A DNA stretch of 16,554 nucleotides from Litorimonas sp049647245 (GCA_049647245.1 JBARXH010000177.1:1-16554), one strand, 5' to 3'. Shown: positions 1 to 8,568, counted from the stretch's first letter. The notes: generated from the letters alone by a model not told the origin. Program-made: numbers and translations.

Positions 1-1
1 C

Positions 2-1507
2 ACCAAGGTCGCGGATGCGGCGGGCCTTGCCCATGCGTCCGGCTTCACGGCCGGCTATGCGGGGATGCCGTCGCTCTTCGCGGGCGGCGCGGCGGTCGGC
101 GACGTGGACGGGGACGGCGATCTGGACCTGTTCCTGCTGCGCGGCGACACGGGCGACAACCTGCTGATGATCAATCAGGGCGGGACCTTCGCGCGAAGCA
201 CGGCCAACGCCGCGCTGGACCGGATCGAAACTCCGGCCGGTCCGCTGGCCAAGCTGTCCGGACCCGTTCTGGCGGATTTCGACGGGGACGGGGCGCTGGA
301 CCTCTTCATCGGGGGATTGGACGGAGACGGCGCAAGACTGTTCAAGGGCGACGGCGCAGGCGGTTTCTCGGACGTGACCTCCGGCAGCGGACTCGATGCC
401 ATGACGTCGGAGAACACGATCTCCGCGGCAGCGGGAGACTATGACGGCGACGGCGATCTCGACCTTGCCATGGCCCATTGGGGCACGGCACGCGCGGCGG
501 CCGCTCCGGGAGAGACGGAGACCCTGTGGCGCAACGAGAGCGTCGGCGGCGTGATCCGCTTCGTCCCTGTCAGCGAACCGGCCGGGATCAGCGCGGGCCT
601 CGGATTGGATGTAGAGGGCAAGATCGGCCGCGATCGCGATTACAGCTTCGCGCCCAACTTCGCCGATATCGACGCCGACGGCGATCTGGACCTGCTTCTG
701 GTGTCGGACTTCCGAAGCTCCCGCGTCTTCGCCAATCAGGGCGACGGCACGTTCGCGGACGTCACCGACCCCACCCAGATCAGCGACACGAACGGCATGG
801 GCACGGATGTGGCGGACTATGACGATGACGGCCGCCCCGACTGGTTCGTCTCTTCGATCAACGGCAACCGCCTGTACCGGAACATGGACGGCACCCTGAT
901 CAACCAGACGCAGATGGGCGCGGAAGCCGGCTCGTGGGGCTGGGGGTCGTGCTTCGCGGATTTCGACCTCGACGGGGATCTGGACCTGTTCCAGACCAAT
1001 GGCTGGATCAACGATACGGGTTCGCCCGATACCGAACCCTACACGCAGGACCGCTCGCGTCTCTGGATCCAGGACGGCGGCACGTTCACCGACGAAGCCG
1101 ACCGGTTCGGGGTAGACGATACGCTGCAGGGCCGGGCCGTGGTCTGCGCGGACTTCGACGGCGACCATGCCGTGGACATCCTGCTGTTGGTCAACGGCTC
1201 CGACGAAGGCGCGGTGGTGTGGCGCAACACGGTCTCCAACGCACAGTCCTTCACCGTCCGGCTCGACGGGCCCGACGGGAACGCCGCCGGCATCGGATCG
1301 AAGGTCGAAGTCACGGTTTCCGGCAAGACGCAGACCCGCTGGGTCAGGGCCGGGACGACCTTCACGGCCCAGACGGCGGCGCCGCAAGTCTTCGGAATGG
1401 GCGAGGCGTCCACGACGGACAGCGTGCGCGTCACCTGGCCGGACGGCTCTGAAACGGTGATCAACGACGTGTCGGCCGGAACCGACCTGCGCGTCTCCTA
1501 CGACTAG
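2..1507 (+). CDS. FG-GAP/VCBS repeat protein with C-terminal ASPIC/UnbV domain (CRTAC1-like), 5' partial
   Basis: The reading frame is open from base 2, so the gene starts before the window. The first visible ATG (65) is internal, because the preceding 21 residues already look like the usual lead-in of the family. At least seven Asp-rich calcium-binding loops of the type DxDGDGxxD are visible, near nucleotides 101, 278, 437, 665, 818, 959 and 1151. They are spaced as blades of an integrin-like beta-propeller. The last 85 or so residues (about 1250-1500) match the ASPIC/UnbV domain, with the WPDGS segment near the end. Proteins of this architecture are normally exported and bind calcium; their ligand is generally unknown, so no reaction is claimed. 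The gene converges on the DUF4198 gene and shares its stop region. A role at the cell surface beside the sugar locus is inference only. Confidence 0.88.
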   Translation, partial: TKVADAAGLAHASGFTAGYAGMPSLFAGGAAVGDVDGDGDLDLFLLRGDTGDNLLMINQGGTFARSTANAALDRIETPAGPLAKLSGPVLADFDGDGALDLFIGGLDGDGARLFKGDGAGGFSDVTSGSGLDAMTSENTISAAAGDYDGDGDLDLAMAHWGTARAAAAPGETETLWRNESVGGVIRFVPVSEPAGISAGLGLDVEGKIGRDRDYSFAPNFADIDADGDLDLLLVSDFRSSRVFANQGDGTFADVTDPTQISDTNGMGTDVADYDDDGRPDWFVSSINGNRLYRNMDGTLINQTQMGAEAGSWGWGSCFADFDLDGDLDLFQTNGWINDTGSPDTEPYTQDRSRLWIQDGGTFTDEADRFGVDDTLQGRAVVCADFDGDHAVDILLLVNGSDEGAVVWRNTVSNAQSFTVRLDGPDGNAAGIGSKVEVTVSGKTQTRWVRAGTTFTAQTAAPQVFGMGEASTTDSVRVTWPDGSETVINDVSAGTDLRVSYD

Positions 1508-2322
1508 CGCGCGCCCGGAAAGCTGAAGCTGGAAAAGATGGTGTCGTAGGGCTGGTCGGAGCCGTCCGGAAGGACGGTCGACCAGACGACGTGGAGCAAC
1601 CACTGCCCGCCCTCCGGCATGACGATCTCCACCCGCCCGTCGGCATCCGTGCGCAGCGTTTCGGGGTCCTCGACGGTGTGGAGCGGGCTGAAACGGACCA
1701 CGGCATTGGGCAGGCGTTCGCCCCGGTAGCGCACCTCCAGCGCCAGCCTCTCGCCGGGCGCGGTGGTCATCGGGTTGGCGAGGGGCGTGATCTCCAGCGT
1801 GTGACCGAGCGGTTGCGTGACGTGGTCCATGCCGGTCCGTGCCCAGTCACCCACGGCGATCAGCGTCTTGCCGCGCCGCGAGTAGCGCTCCACGCCCTTG
1901 CGGCGGGTGCCGCGCGTGCGTTCGCGGTGATCGATGACGTCTTTCAACCCTTCCTTCTCGATGTAGTCGTTGAAGCGCTTGGCCGTCAGTTCGCTGATAC
2001 TGTCCTGCGTGATGACGCTCACCAGATGAAGGCCGGGCGCGTCCAGGATGACGGGCAGGTCGGCATCCGCGCCGGTCGTCAATCCGGCCTGCTGGTCCGT
2101 CAGCCCGTTCGGGCCGACCGACTGCCAGGACAGGACCCGGTCCGGGCGCAAGGGCCAATTCTGGACATCGCCGGCATGGCCGATGCGGAAGTCGATCCGG
2201 GTCTCGCCCGGGGTCTCCATGACCGGCGTTTCCGGCACGATCCAGAAGTCGTGGGCGGCTGCGGGCAGGGCGGTCGCCATGAGGACGATCAGAGCGGCGG
2301 GGAGGCGGAACGGTCTCGGCAT
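1504..2322 (-). CDS. Periplasmic DUF4198 domain protein
   Basis: This 272-residue protein has a Sec signal peptide (Pro/Leu/Ala-rich core at residues 7-20) that probably ends at Ala-Ala-Ala before His24, followed by the HDFW motif typical of DUF4198. The C-terminal half reads as a beta-sandwich with a carboxypeptidase-regulatory-like strand pattern (TDADGRVEI near residues 226-234, then GQWLLHV). DUF4198 proteins are often found near TonB receptors and are suspected to act in metal (nickel, cobalt) handling, but no reaction is established. The gene is probably last in the leftward operon, 31 bp after DUF6445. A short purine stretch (GGCAGG) precedes the ATG. Its stop overlaps that of the convergent CRTAC1-like gene in a CTAG. 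The family call is fairly secure and the function is open. Confidence 0.85.
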   Translation of the reverse strand: MPRPFRLPAALIVLMATALPAAAHDFWIVPETPVMETPGETRIDFRIGHAGDVQNWPLRPDRVLSWQSVGPNGLTDQQAGLTTGADADLPVILDAPGLHLVSVITQDSISELTAKRFNDYIEKEGLKDVIDHRERTRGTRRKGVERYSRRGKTLIAVGDWARTGMDHVTQPLGHTLEITPLANPMTTAPGERLALEVRYRGERLPNAVVRFSPLHTVEDPETLRTDADGRVEIVMPEGGQWLLHVVWSTVLPDGSDQPYDTIFSSFSFPGAR

Positions 2323-2353
2323 GACCTGCCCATCGCCCGGCAGGCGGCTGTGT

Positions 2354-3031
2354 TCAAGAGGCTTGCGCCCCCGCCTGGAAGAAACTGTTGAGCGTCAGCC
2401 GGGCCGTCGCAGGGTCGCTGGAAAAGGGAAGGTCCGCCGGAATGAGGCCGCTATGCAGCAGGTGGGAGCGGTAGAGCACGGCCCGGTTGGGACGGGCGTC
2501 CACCCGTCCGATCTCCTCGAACCGGTCGTCCGAACCGCGCATGTATCCGGGCTTCGGCTCGCCCTCGCCTTCGAGCGCCGCGCGGTAGGCGTCGAACGTC
2601 TCCGCCGTCAGGATTTCCGCGCCCGTCGTGCGGTGACGGTAGAAGGCCGTGCCCCCCGTGTCCTCGCCCGACAGGTAGTGCAGCAGGGCGAAGCGGCCCG
2701 GGTCCACCGTGTCCACATGGGGCAGGCGCTGGATGGGCGCGAGTTCGTCGTCCGGCACGGTCACCATCGAGAAACTGCACTGCACCAGAGACAGGCCCGA
2801 CCTCACGCCGAACACGTCGGCGAACACCTCGCGCAGGAGCGGGTCGACCGGCCGGAGGTGGTTCGGGTCGGCCGGGGCCTGGACGCCCGGATAGTAGGGG
2901 CCGAGCGATCGGAAGCGGGAGCGACCCGCCATGTCCCCCAGGCGCTCCGGCTCCGGATGGAAATCGTCGACGATGACGACGGGCTGCCTCGTCCTGCCGA
3001 CATGCCGGACCGTATAGTTACCGCCGGACAT
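2354..3031 (-). CDS. DUF6445 family protein, putative Fe(II)/2-oxoglutarate oxygenase-like
   Basis: This 225-residue protein has no signal peptide and is predicted cytoplasmic. The N-terminal stretch with VVIVDDFHP (residues 18-26) and the body match DUF6445 proteins that recur beside tryptophan halogenases and TonB receptors. Visible features fit a double-stranded beta-helix oxygenase: H105-x-D107 (PHVDTVD), a GGTAFYRHR segment (126-134), a distal His at 193 or 190 (SHLLHSG), and Arg211 in RLTLNSFF, a possible 2-oxoglutarate anchor. The substrate is unknown; hydroxylation of a peptide, protein side chain or small molecule would fit the fold. Its start lies inside the amylase gene (14-bp overlap), which suggests translational coupling, and the Shine-Dalgarno is weak. 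The family call rests on recognition and the catalytic assignment on motif spacing. Confidence 0.82.
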   Translation of the reverse strand: MSGGNYTVRHVGRTRQPVVIVDDFHPEPERLGDMAGRSRFRSLGPYYPGVQAPADPNHLRPVDPLLREVFADVFGVRSGLSLVQCSFSMVTVPDDELAPIQRLPHVDTVDPGRFALLHYLSGEDTGGTAFYRHRTTGAEILTAETFDAYRAALEGEGEPKPGYMRGSDDRFEEIGRVDARPNRAVLYRSHLLHSGLIPADLPFSSDPATARLTLNSFFQAGAQAS

Positions 3032-4442
3032 GGACCGACCAGCCCCAGGCGGGCAGCATCCGTTCCTCCGTCCCGATGGTCACGCGCTCGCCCGTGCGGA
3101 ATGTCTCGTAGTCGCCTAGGGGCAGGGCATCGGTGAAGGCGAAGCTCTGCGGCGTGTCGGAGAGGTTGGCGGCGACCAGCACGGCCTCGCCCGCATCGTT
3201 GCGGCGGATGAAGCTGAAGACGGATTGCGGGTTTGTGTTCTCCACCTGGGTCGTCGTCGCGCCCCAAGGGGCATTGTGCAGCACGGGATTGTCCGTCTTG
3301 AGCTGCACGAGCTCGCGGAACAGATCGCCTACGTCCGCCTCGCAATTCCACTCGATCGGATCACGTTCGAAGAATTCCAGCCGGTTGCGGTTGTCGCACT
3401 CCTGCCCGTTATAGATCAGCGGGATGCCGTCGCCCGTGAAGGACAGCACGACCGCCGCCTCGTAGGCGTCGCCATAGATCTCCTGCGTCAGGCCGTCCCA
3501 CGTGTTCTGGTCGTGATTGTCGGTGTAGGCCATGCGCATCGCATTGTCCGGCCAGTCGGACTGGTAGGCGCGGTAGTAGCCCGCAAGATCGGCCACCGTG
3601 TTCTCTCCGGCGACGATACCCTGCATGATTTCCTTCCATTGCCACGCATAGGACGCGTCGAAGGCTTGCTCGTGCAGTTCCGGCTGCTGCCATTCGGCCA
3701 GCATGAAGACGGGTTTGACGGCGTCCAGGCGCGGTCGCACGCTGTTCCAGAAGTCGGTCGGCACCATGCCGGCCACGTCGCAGCGATAGCCGTCGATGTC
3801 GAACTCCTCGACCCAGTAGGCGAGCGCCTCGCGCATGTAGTCGCGCAACGCCTCGTTGCCGAAGTCGAGATCGGCCACGTCCAGCCAGTCCGTATCCGGC
3901 GGATGGGTCATCTCGCCGTCGGCGCCCCGCGTGTACCATTCCGGGTGCTGGCTGATCATCCAGTTGTCCCAGGCGGTGTGGTTGGCGACCCAGTCGATGA
4001 TGACCTTCATGCCGCGCGCGTGGGCGGCCTCCACGAGGGAGCGGAAGTCGTCCTCCGTGCCCAGCTCCGGATTGACCTTCTTGAAGTCGGCGACGGCGTA
4101 GGGGCTGCCCAGCTCTCCCTTGCGCCGCGCCTCTCCGATGGGGTGGATGGGCATGAGCCAGAGAATGTCCACGCCGAGCGACTGGATGCGGTCCAGATCC
4201 GCTTCCACGGCGGCGAAGGTGCCGTCCTGCGAATATTGGCGGGTGTTGATCTGGTAGATGACCGCGTCGCGCGACCAGTCGGGATGGACGACGGTGGATG
4301 CCGTCACGGCCTTGACGGGCTGTGCCTCCCCTTCGTCGGCGGCCACCTCGGCCAATTCGGTTTCCAATGTCTCGGCTTCCGGGAGTCCGGGCGCGCACGC
4401 GGCGAGCAGCACGCTTGCGCCCAGTAGAAACGGTTTCATCAT
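3018..4442 (-). CDS. GH13 alpha-amylase lipoprotein
   Basis: This 474-residue GH13 enzyme is predicted to hydrolyse alpha-1,4 bonds in starch or maltodextrins. From the chosen ATG, a lipoprotein signal ends in L-A-A-C16, and Ala at +2 suggests outer-membrane retention. The (beta/alpha)8 barrel shows the four GH13 regions: D150-WVANH155, R220-C-D222 (nucleophile), E250 in MLAEW (acid/base) and NHD at 309-311. A C-terminal beta domain follows (about 395-474). The frame is open to an ATG at 4541, but that would place 33 charged residues before the lipoprotein signal. A GGGGA sits 7 nt before the ATG at 4442, so 4442 is chosen (4439 is also possible). The gene is fourth in the operon, 79 bp after esterase 1, and overlaps DUF6445 by 14 bp. 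Exact GH13 subfamily and product pattern are not determined. Confidence 0.93.
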   Translation of the reverse strand: MMKPFLLGASVLLAACAPGLPEAETLETELAEVAADEGEAQPVKAVTASTVVHPDWSRDAVIYQINTRQYSQDGTFAAVEADLDRIQSLGVDILWLMPIHPIGEARRKGELGSPYAVADFKKVNPELGTEDDFRSLVEAAHARGMKVIIDWVANHTAWDNWMISQHPEWYTRGADGEMTHPPDTDWLDVADLDFGNEALRDYMREALAYWVEEFDIDGYRCDVAGMVPTDFWNSVRPRLDAVKPVFMLAEWQQPELHEQAFDASYAWQWKEIMQGIVAGENTVADLAGYYRAYQSDWPDNAMRMAYTDNHDQNTWDGLTQEIYGDAYEAAVVLSFTGDGIPLIYNGQECDNRNRLEFFERDPIEWNCEADVGDLFRELVQLKTDNPVLHNAPWGATTTQVENTNPQSVFSFIRRNDAGEAVLVAANLSDTPQSFAFTDALPLGDYETFRTGERVTIGTEERMLPAWGWSVHVRR

Positions 4443-4449
4443 AGGTCGG

Positions 4450-4454
4450 TCCCC
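4450..4454 (-). promoter_or_regulatory. Ribosome binding site of the GH13 amylase
   Basis: On the minus strand this reads GGGGA, 7 nt upstream of the tandem ATG-ATG at 4442/4439. It decides the start in favour of the lipoprotein signal rather than the longer frame beginning at 4541. Confidence 0.6.
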
Positions 4455-4521
4455 GGTTGAATAAAAGCGAGTGCGGGCTTCATCATTCTGTCTGCGTCCT
4501 CTTCCATGGAGGGGAAAGGCG

Positions 4522-5460
4522 TCAGCGACGCTCCCCGCCATCCGTGTCGTCTCCGTTCAGAAGGAAGGCGAGCGGTATGTGGATCCGGTTGCGCCAGGCG
4601 CGTTCGCTGTGATCGTCGCCCTCGAATTTGCGCGTCGTCCAGTTGACGCCGCGCTCGTACCCCGCCGCCTCGACGAGCGCATCCATCTGGTCCTGATAGG
4701 GCTCATACCCGCGATCGAGCGTTTCCGTGCCGAAGTCGAAATAGAGGCGATGCGTCGCCGGGTCGGGCAGGCGGCCCTCGAACCAGGGGATCAGCGCGCC
4801 GCGCCCGAAGGTGAAATGCGTCGACAGCATGCCGGCCGCGCCGAAGACCTCGGGATATTCCGTCACGGCGTACAGGGAGATGAGGCCTCCCATGCTAGAC
4901 CCCATCACCGTCGTATCCTCTCGCCCGGGCCGGGTCCGGTAACGGGCATCGATGTGCGGTTTCACCTCTTCCACCAAATATTGCAGGTAGGCGTCGGCGT
5001 TGAGGTATTCGGGCTTCATTTCGCCGATATCCTCCAAAAAGGCGTCGGGCTTCGCCAAGGCGGCCTTCTGCGGCAGGTAGTCGGAACCCCGGGTCTCGCT
5101 GTTGCTGTGAATGCCAACCACGATCGCCTCCAGGCCCATCGCCGTCATCGCTTCGTCCACGCCCCAATCCCATCCGGAATATTCCGACTGATCCGGGTCG
5201 AACAGGTTCTGGCCGTCATGCATGTAGAGCACGGGGTAGCGCTGGTTCGTTTGCGCCGCGTAGGACGCCGGGAGCCAGACCTCGATTTCCCGCTCGCTCA
5301 CGAGGGAGGTTTCGAGAGTGAGACGCTCCACGGAGCCCGTGACACCGCGATGGTCGCCGGCCGGCGTATCGGCCCGGACCTGCGTTTCCTCGGCTCCTGT
5401 CGCCGGTGCGCCGTACGCACAACCAGCGAGGATGATCGCGCTCAGCAGAATTGCTCTCAT
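4522..5460 (-). CDS. Alpha/beta-hydrolase esterase lipoprotein (PF00756 type), paralogue 1
   Basis: This 312-residue protein has a lipobox L-A-G-C14. The alpha/beta-hydrolase fold is of the putative-esterase (esterase D / Fes) type: a YPVLYMHDGQNLF segment (75-87), a nucleophile elbow GSSMGG with Ser189, an acidic candidate at Asp242 or Asp249, and His284 in GDDHSERAW. The family cleaves carboxylic esters; members in carbohydrate loci often remove acyl groups from glycans, but the substrate here is not readable. The ATG overlaps the stop of esterase 2 in an ATGA, and a GAGGAAGGA stretch about 9 nt upstream provides a good Shine-Dalgarno. It shares a common C-terminal plan with the next gene (THRLY-D-GT...LD, then a His, then D/N-R-I...P-L-FLL), which indicates an old tandem duplication. 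It is likely co-exported and co-expressed with the amylase. Confidence 0.9.
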   Translation of the reverse strand: MRAILLSAIILAGCAYGAPATGAEETQVRADTPAGDHRGVTGSVERLTLETSLVSEREIEVWLPASYAAQTNQRYPVLYMHDGQNLFDPDQSEYSGWDWGVDEAMTAMGLEAIVVGIHSNSETRGSDYLPQKAALAKPDAFLEDIGEMKPEYLNADAYLQYLVEEVKPHIDARYRTRPGREDTTVMGSSMGGLISLYAVTEYPEVFGAAGMLSTHFTFGRGALIPWFEGRLPDPATHRLYFDFGTETLDRGYEPYQDQMDALVEAAGYERGVNWTTRKFEGDDHSERAWRNRIHIPLAFLLNGDDTDGGERR

Positions 5461-6425
5461 CGGTCGGTTCCTTCCTCATCCGGAACAGCCAGCAGGAAGC
5501 GCAGCGGCCGGTCGATGCGGTCGCGGAAGTCCCGCGCCGTATGGTATGCTCCCCGGACCGTGTCGGCCCTGAAGCCGTCCCCGTCGGTATAGCCGGTCTC
5601 TCGGGCGGCGCGCGACACTATGGAGAAGCCGCGTCCGTACCGGGCGTCCAGCCCTCTCGTACCGCGATCGATGTAGAGCCGGTGCGTGGCCGGGTCCGGC
5701 AGGGTTCGAGCGAACTGTTTGGCGACCGCTTCGTCGGCAATGGACAGGCTGGGAGACAGGGCGGCCGCCGCGCCGAATGTGTCCGGGTGGGAGATCATGA
5801 GGTCGATGACGGCCAGCCCGCTGAAACTGGCCCCCATGACATAGGTGTCGTCGCGGCCTGGACGCGTGCGCGCGAGCGCGTCGATGTAGGGCTTCAGCTC
5901 CTCTGTCAGGAAGGCCTTGTGGGCGTCGTTGAGGCTTCTGGACACCGGGCCGAGCGTGCGTGTTTTCTGGGTCGAACGCAGCGACGGGCGCTTGTAGGCG
6001 GATTTGGGCAGATATTCCCGGTCCCGCTTCGCGCCGTTGGACGGCACGCCGACGATGATCGCCTCGCGGATGGCGCCTTCGGCGATGAGCTCGGTCATGG
6101 TTTCGTCCACGCGCCATTCCGTCCGGCTCGGTTTCGCCCATTCCGACACGAACATGTGCTCGGCATCCAGAAGATAGACGACCGGATAGCGCTCATCGCC
6201 CGCATTGTAGGACGGCGGGAGCCAGATCAGCAAAGGCCGGTCCTCCACATGCTCTGACTCGAAGCTCTTTCGCATGATCAGCTGTCCGGACACGTCCGGC
6301 AGGCTGGAGATGTCGACCAGCGGTGGATCGACTTGCCCGTCCGTCGCCGCATCTTCGGCTCGCACGGCAAGTGGGGCCGTCCAGAGCGCCAGAAGGGCGA
6401 GCGCCGGGACAGCCCGGCGGATCAC
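5457..6425 (-). CDS. Alpha/beta-hydrolase esterase, exported (PF00756 type), paralogue 2
   Basis: This 322-residue protein starts at GTG (6425). The start overlaps the GH97 stop as GTGA, and GGAGGA abuts it directly. The N-terminus is a Sec signal peptide with probable cleavage after A-V-R-A (residue 23) and has no lipobox, unlike its neighbour. The fold matches esterase paralogue 1: YPVVYLLDAEHMF (80-92), nucleophile elbow MGASFSG with Ser200, candidate acid Asp253 or Asp260, and His295 in GAYHTARDF. The elbow has Ser202 where GxSxG normally has Gly. Predicted location is the periplasm or medium, and the substrate is unknown. It is positioned between GH97 and esterase 1 with overlapping stop/start codons on both sides, so equal production of the three proteins is likely. 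Confidence 0.88.
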   Translation of the reverse strand: MIRRAVPALALLALWTAPLAVRAEDAATDGQVDPPLVDISSLPDVSGQLIMRKSFESEHVEDRPLLIWLPPSYNAGDERYPVVYLLDAEHMFVSEWAKPSRTEWRVDETMTELIAEGAIREAIIVGVPSNGAKRDREYLPKSAYKRPSLRSTQKTRTLGPVSRSLNDAHKAFLTEELKPYIDALARTRPGRDDTYVMGASFSGLAVIDLMISHPDTFGAAAALSPSLSIADEAVAKQFARTLPDPATHRLYIDRGTRGLDARYGRGFSIVSRAARETGYTDGDGFRADTVRGAYHTARDFRDRIDRPLRFLLAVPDEEGTDR

Positions 6426-8563
6426 TCCTCCAGCGCCCGGAAGCGAATGGCGGCTCCGCCGCTGCGGCCCAGCGGCAATGTCAGCGCATCGGCCGCGGAC
6501 ACGGTCCGGGTCTCGATGACCATGTCGTACGGATCGGACTCATAGTCGGCCCCGGGTCCGTCGCGGTAGATCTGGGCCTCGTAGGCGCCGTCGCCCAGGA
6601 AGGAGAGATCGATCTCCACGGTCCGCGCCTCCGAGTCCGTCACCGCGCCGACATACCAGTCCGGGCCGTTGCGGTCCTTGCGCGCGAAGACGGCGTAGTC
6701 GCCGACCTCGCCGGACAGGGCGACGCTCTCTTCCCAGTCGGTCGGAACGTCCTTGATGAACTGGAAGGCATCGGGCCGCTTGGCATATTCCTCGGGGCTG
6801 TCCACGACCATCTGCACGGGCGAGTAGAGCACGACGTAGAGCGCCAGCTCCTTGGCCAGCGTGTGCTCGATGCGGGAGCGGACGTCGTGACGGGGGAAGT
6901 CCTCGCGCACGGCGGGTTTCTCGCTCGGGCGCAGGTCGAACGCGCCGGCCGTGTAATCCATCGGACCGGAGAGCATCCGCGTGAAGATCAGGTCCGTAAC
7001 GTGGTCCGGCCCGTTGGGCGGCACGCCCCAGGCGTTGAATTCCTGCCCGCGCGCGCCTTCGCGCGTGACCCAGTTCGGGTAGGTCCGGCGCAGGCCGGTA
7101 TCCTTGACCGGCTCGTGCGGGTTCATGGCGATCTGGTGGGCGTGCGCGCGTTCCACCACGTGGAGATGGTGGTCCACCTGCCACTGGCTGTCATGGTATT
7201 CGTAGCGCGGCACGCCGTTTTCGTCGATGCGCTTGATATTGCCGTCATCGGCCACATAGCCCGACTTGATCACGCGCACGCCGCTCTCCTGATAGAGGTC
7301 GAGCGCGTCCTCCAGCTGGTTCTCGTAATTGGTGATGTTGCCGGAGGTCTCGTGGTGGCCGATCAGCCGCGTGCCGACGGATTCCGCGTAGCGCGCGACC
7401 TCTTCGATGTCGAAATCGTCATAGGTCTCTGTGAAGCTGAACACGTCGCCATTATTGTACCAGTCATCATCCCAGCCGATGTTCCAGCCTTCGACCAGAA
7501 CGCCGACGAAGCCGTTCTCCGCCGCGAAGTCGAGATAGGCCTTGGTGCGTTCCGTCGTGGCGGCGTGGAGGCCGTCCACATCGCCCTGTTTCTGGCCCCA
7601 GGTCCCGTTGCGGATATGCTGGTCCCACCAGATGCCGGCATATTTGCCCGGCTCGAAATAGGACACGTCGCCCAGCCTGTTCGGCTCGTTGAGGTTCAGG
7701 ATCAGGTCGCTGTTCAGCAGGTCCACCGCTTCGTCGCCGATCTGGATCGTGCGCCACGGCGTCTTGAAGCCAGTCTCGACCACGACCTTCCTGCCGTCGC
7801 TTCGCGGGGCGAGGCTGGCTTCCAGAACGCCCTCGCGTTCCTGCTCCAGGCTCATGCCGGAATAGTCGACCAGAGCCGCTTCGTGGATGGAGAAGTGGGT
7901 GCCGCTGTCCTTGCGGAAGGTGACGGGCGTGTGGACCATCTGGATGTCGTCCACCGGCGTGTTGCGGTAGAGATATTCGTAGCGGTTGTACATGCGCGAC
8001 GGGATCCACCAGCTTTCCGTCTCGCGCCCCACATTGAACTCGGTCAGCTCGTCCATGACGGAGACGGTGCCGGGCAGGGAGGCCTGCGCGGGCACTTCGT
8101 AGCGGAAGCCCAGCCCGTCGTCGAAGACACGGATGCGCAGATCGAAGCGGATCTCCGGAGAGGCCTCGGTGGACGCGCGGCGCGCACGGATCAGAAGCTC
8201 CTCATGGTGGTCGCGGACCATGCGCCGTTCGCCCCAGGGCTGTTCCCATTGCGTGTCCGCGCCGACCCTCTCTGTACCGATGATTTCCAGACCCTCGTCG
8301 ATGCCGAAGGTTTCGGCGAACCGCAGGCCGAGGCGCGACGGCGACACGACCATATCGTCCCCGAAGGTCACCGCGTAGCGCAGCAGGCCGTTCTCCTCGC
8401 TCAGGACGAAGGCGATCCGGCCGTCCGGGCTCGAAACGCTGGCACTGTCGAGCGGCCGGACCGGAGCGGCGGCTTCCTGGGCCGTGGCCGTCCGGGTCTG
8501 CCCCGCACAGGCCGAGAGAGCGATGGCGGCGGACGCCAAGAGGACAGTTGCGCGCATGGACAT
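6422..8563 (-). CDS. GH97 alpha-glucosidase lipoprotein (SusB-like)
   Basis: This 713-residue GH97 glycoside hydrolase is predicted to release glucose from the non-reducing end of maltodextrins. The lipobox is L-S-A-C19. The N-terminal beta-sandwich (about 35-290) leads into a catalytic barrel with VEGWN (357-361), HHETSG with E405, NPHEPVKDTGLRRTYPN with E484, and REGARGQEF with E502 and E508. The spacings E484-E508 (24) and E502-E508 (6) match the catalytic and calcium-binding glutamates of the inverting enzyme SusB of Bacteroides thetaiotaomicron (E508, E526, E532). A C-terminal beta domain follows. The frame is open back to 8698, but GGGGAAG at 8569-8575 fixes the ATG at 8563, just before the lipoprotein signal. 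It is first gene of the leftward operon, divergent from halogenase 1. Inverting alpha-glucosidase activity is well supported by motifs; exact linkage preference is inferred. Confidence 0.94.
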   Translation of the reverse strand: MSMRATVLLASAAIALSACAGQTRTATAQEAAAPVRPLDSASVSSPDGRIAFVLSEENGLLRYAVTFGDDMVVSPSRLGLRFAETFGIDEGLEIIGTERVGADTQWEQPWGERRMVRDHHEELLIRARRASTEASPEIRFDLRIRVFDDGLGFRYEVPAQASLPGTVSVMDELTEFNVGRETESWWIPSRMYNRYEYLYRNTPVDDIQMVHTPVTFRKDSGTHFSIHEAALVDYSGMSLEQEREGVLEASLAPRSDGRKVVVETGFKTPWRTIQIGDEAVDLLNSDLILNLNEPNRLGDVSYFEPGKYAGIWWDQHIRNGTWGQKQGDVDGLHAATTERTKAYLDFAAENGFVGVLVEGWNIGWDDDWYNNGDVFSFTETYDDFDIEEVARYAESVGTRLIGHHETSGNITNYENQLEDALDLYQESGVRVIKSGYVADDGNIKRIDENGVPRYEYHDSQWQVDHHLHVVERAHAHQIAMNPHEPVKDTGLRRTYPNWVTREGARGQEFNAWGVPPNGPDHVTDLIFTRMLSGPMDYTAGAFDLRPSEKPAVREDFPRHDVRSRIEHTLAKELALYVVLYSPVQMVVDSPEEYAKRPDAFQFIKDVPTDWEESVALSGEVGDYAVFARKDRNGPDWYVGAVTDSEARTVEIDLSFLGDGAYEAQIYRDGPGADYESDPYDMVIETRTVSAADALTLPLGRSGGAAIRFRALEE

Positions 8564-8568
8564 GATGT

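Noticed and set aside
4443..4541. Longer amylase N-terminus starting at 4541
   Set aside because: The extra 33 charged residues precede the lipoprotein signal and overlap esterase 1; the ribosome binding site favours 4442.
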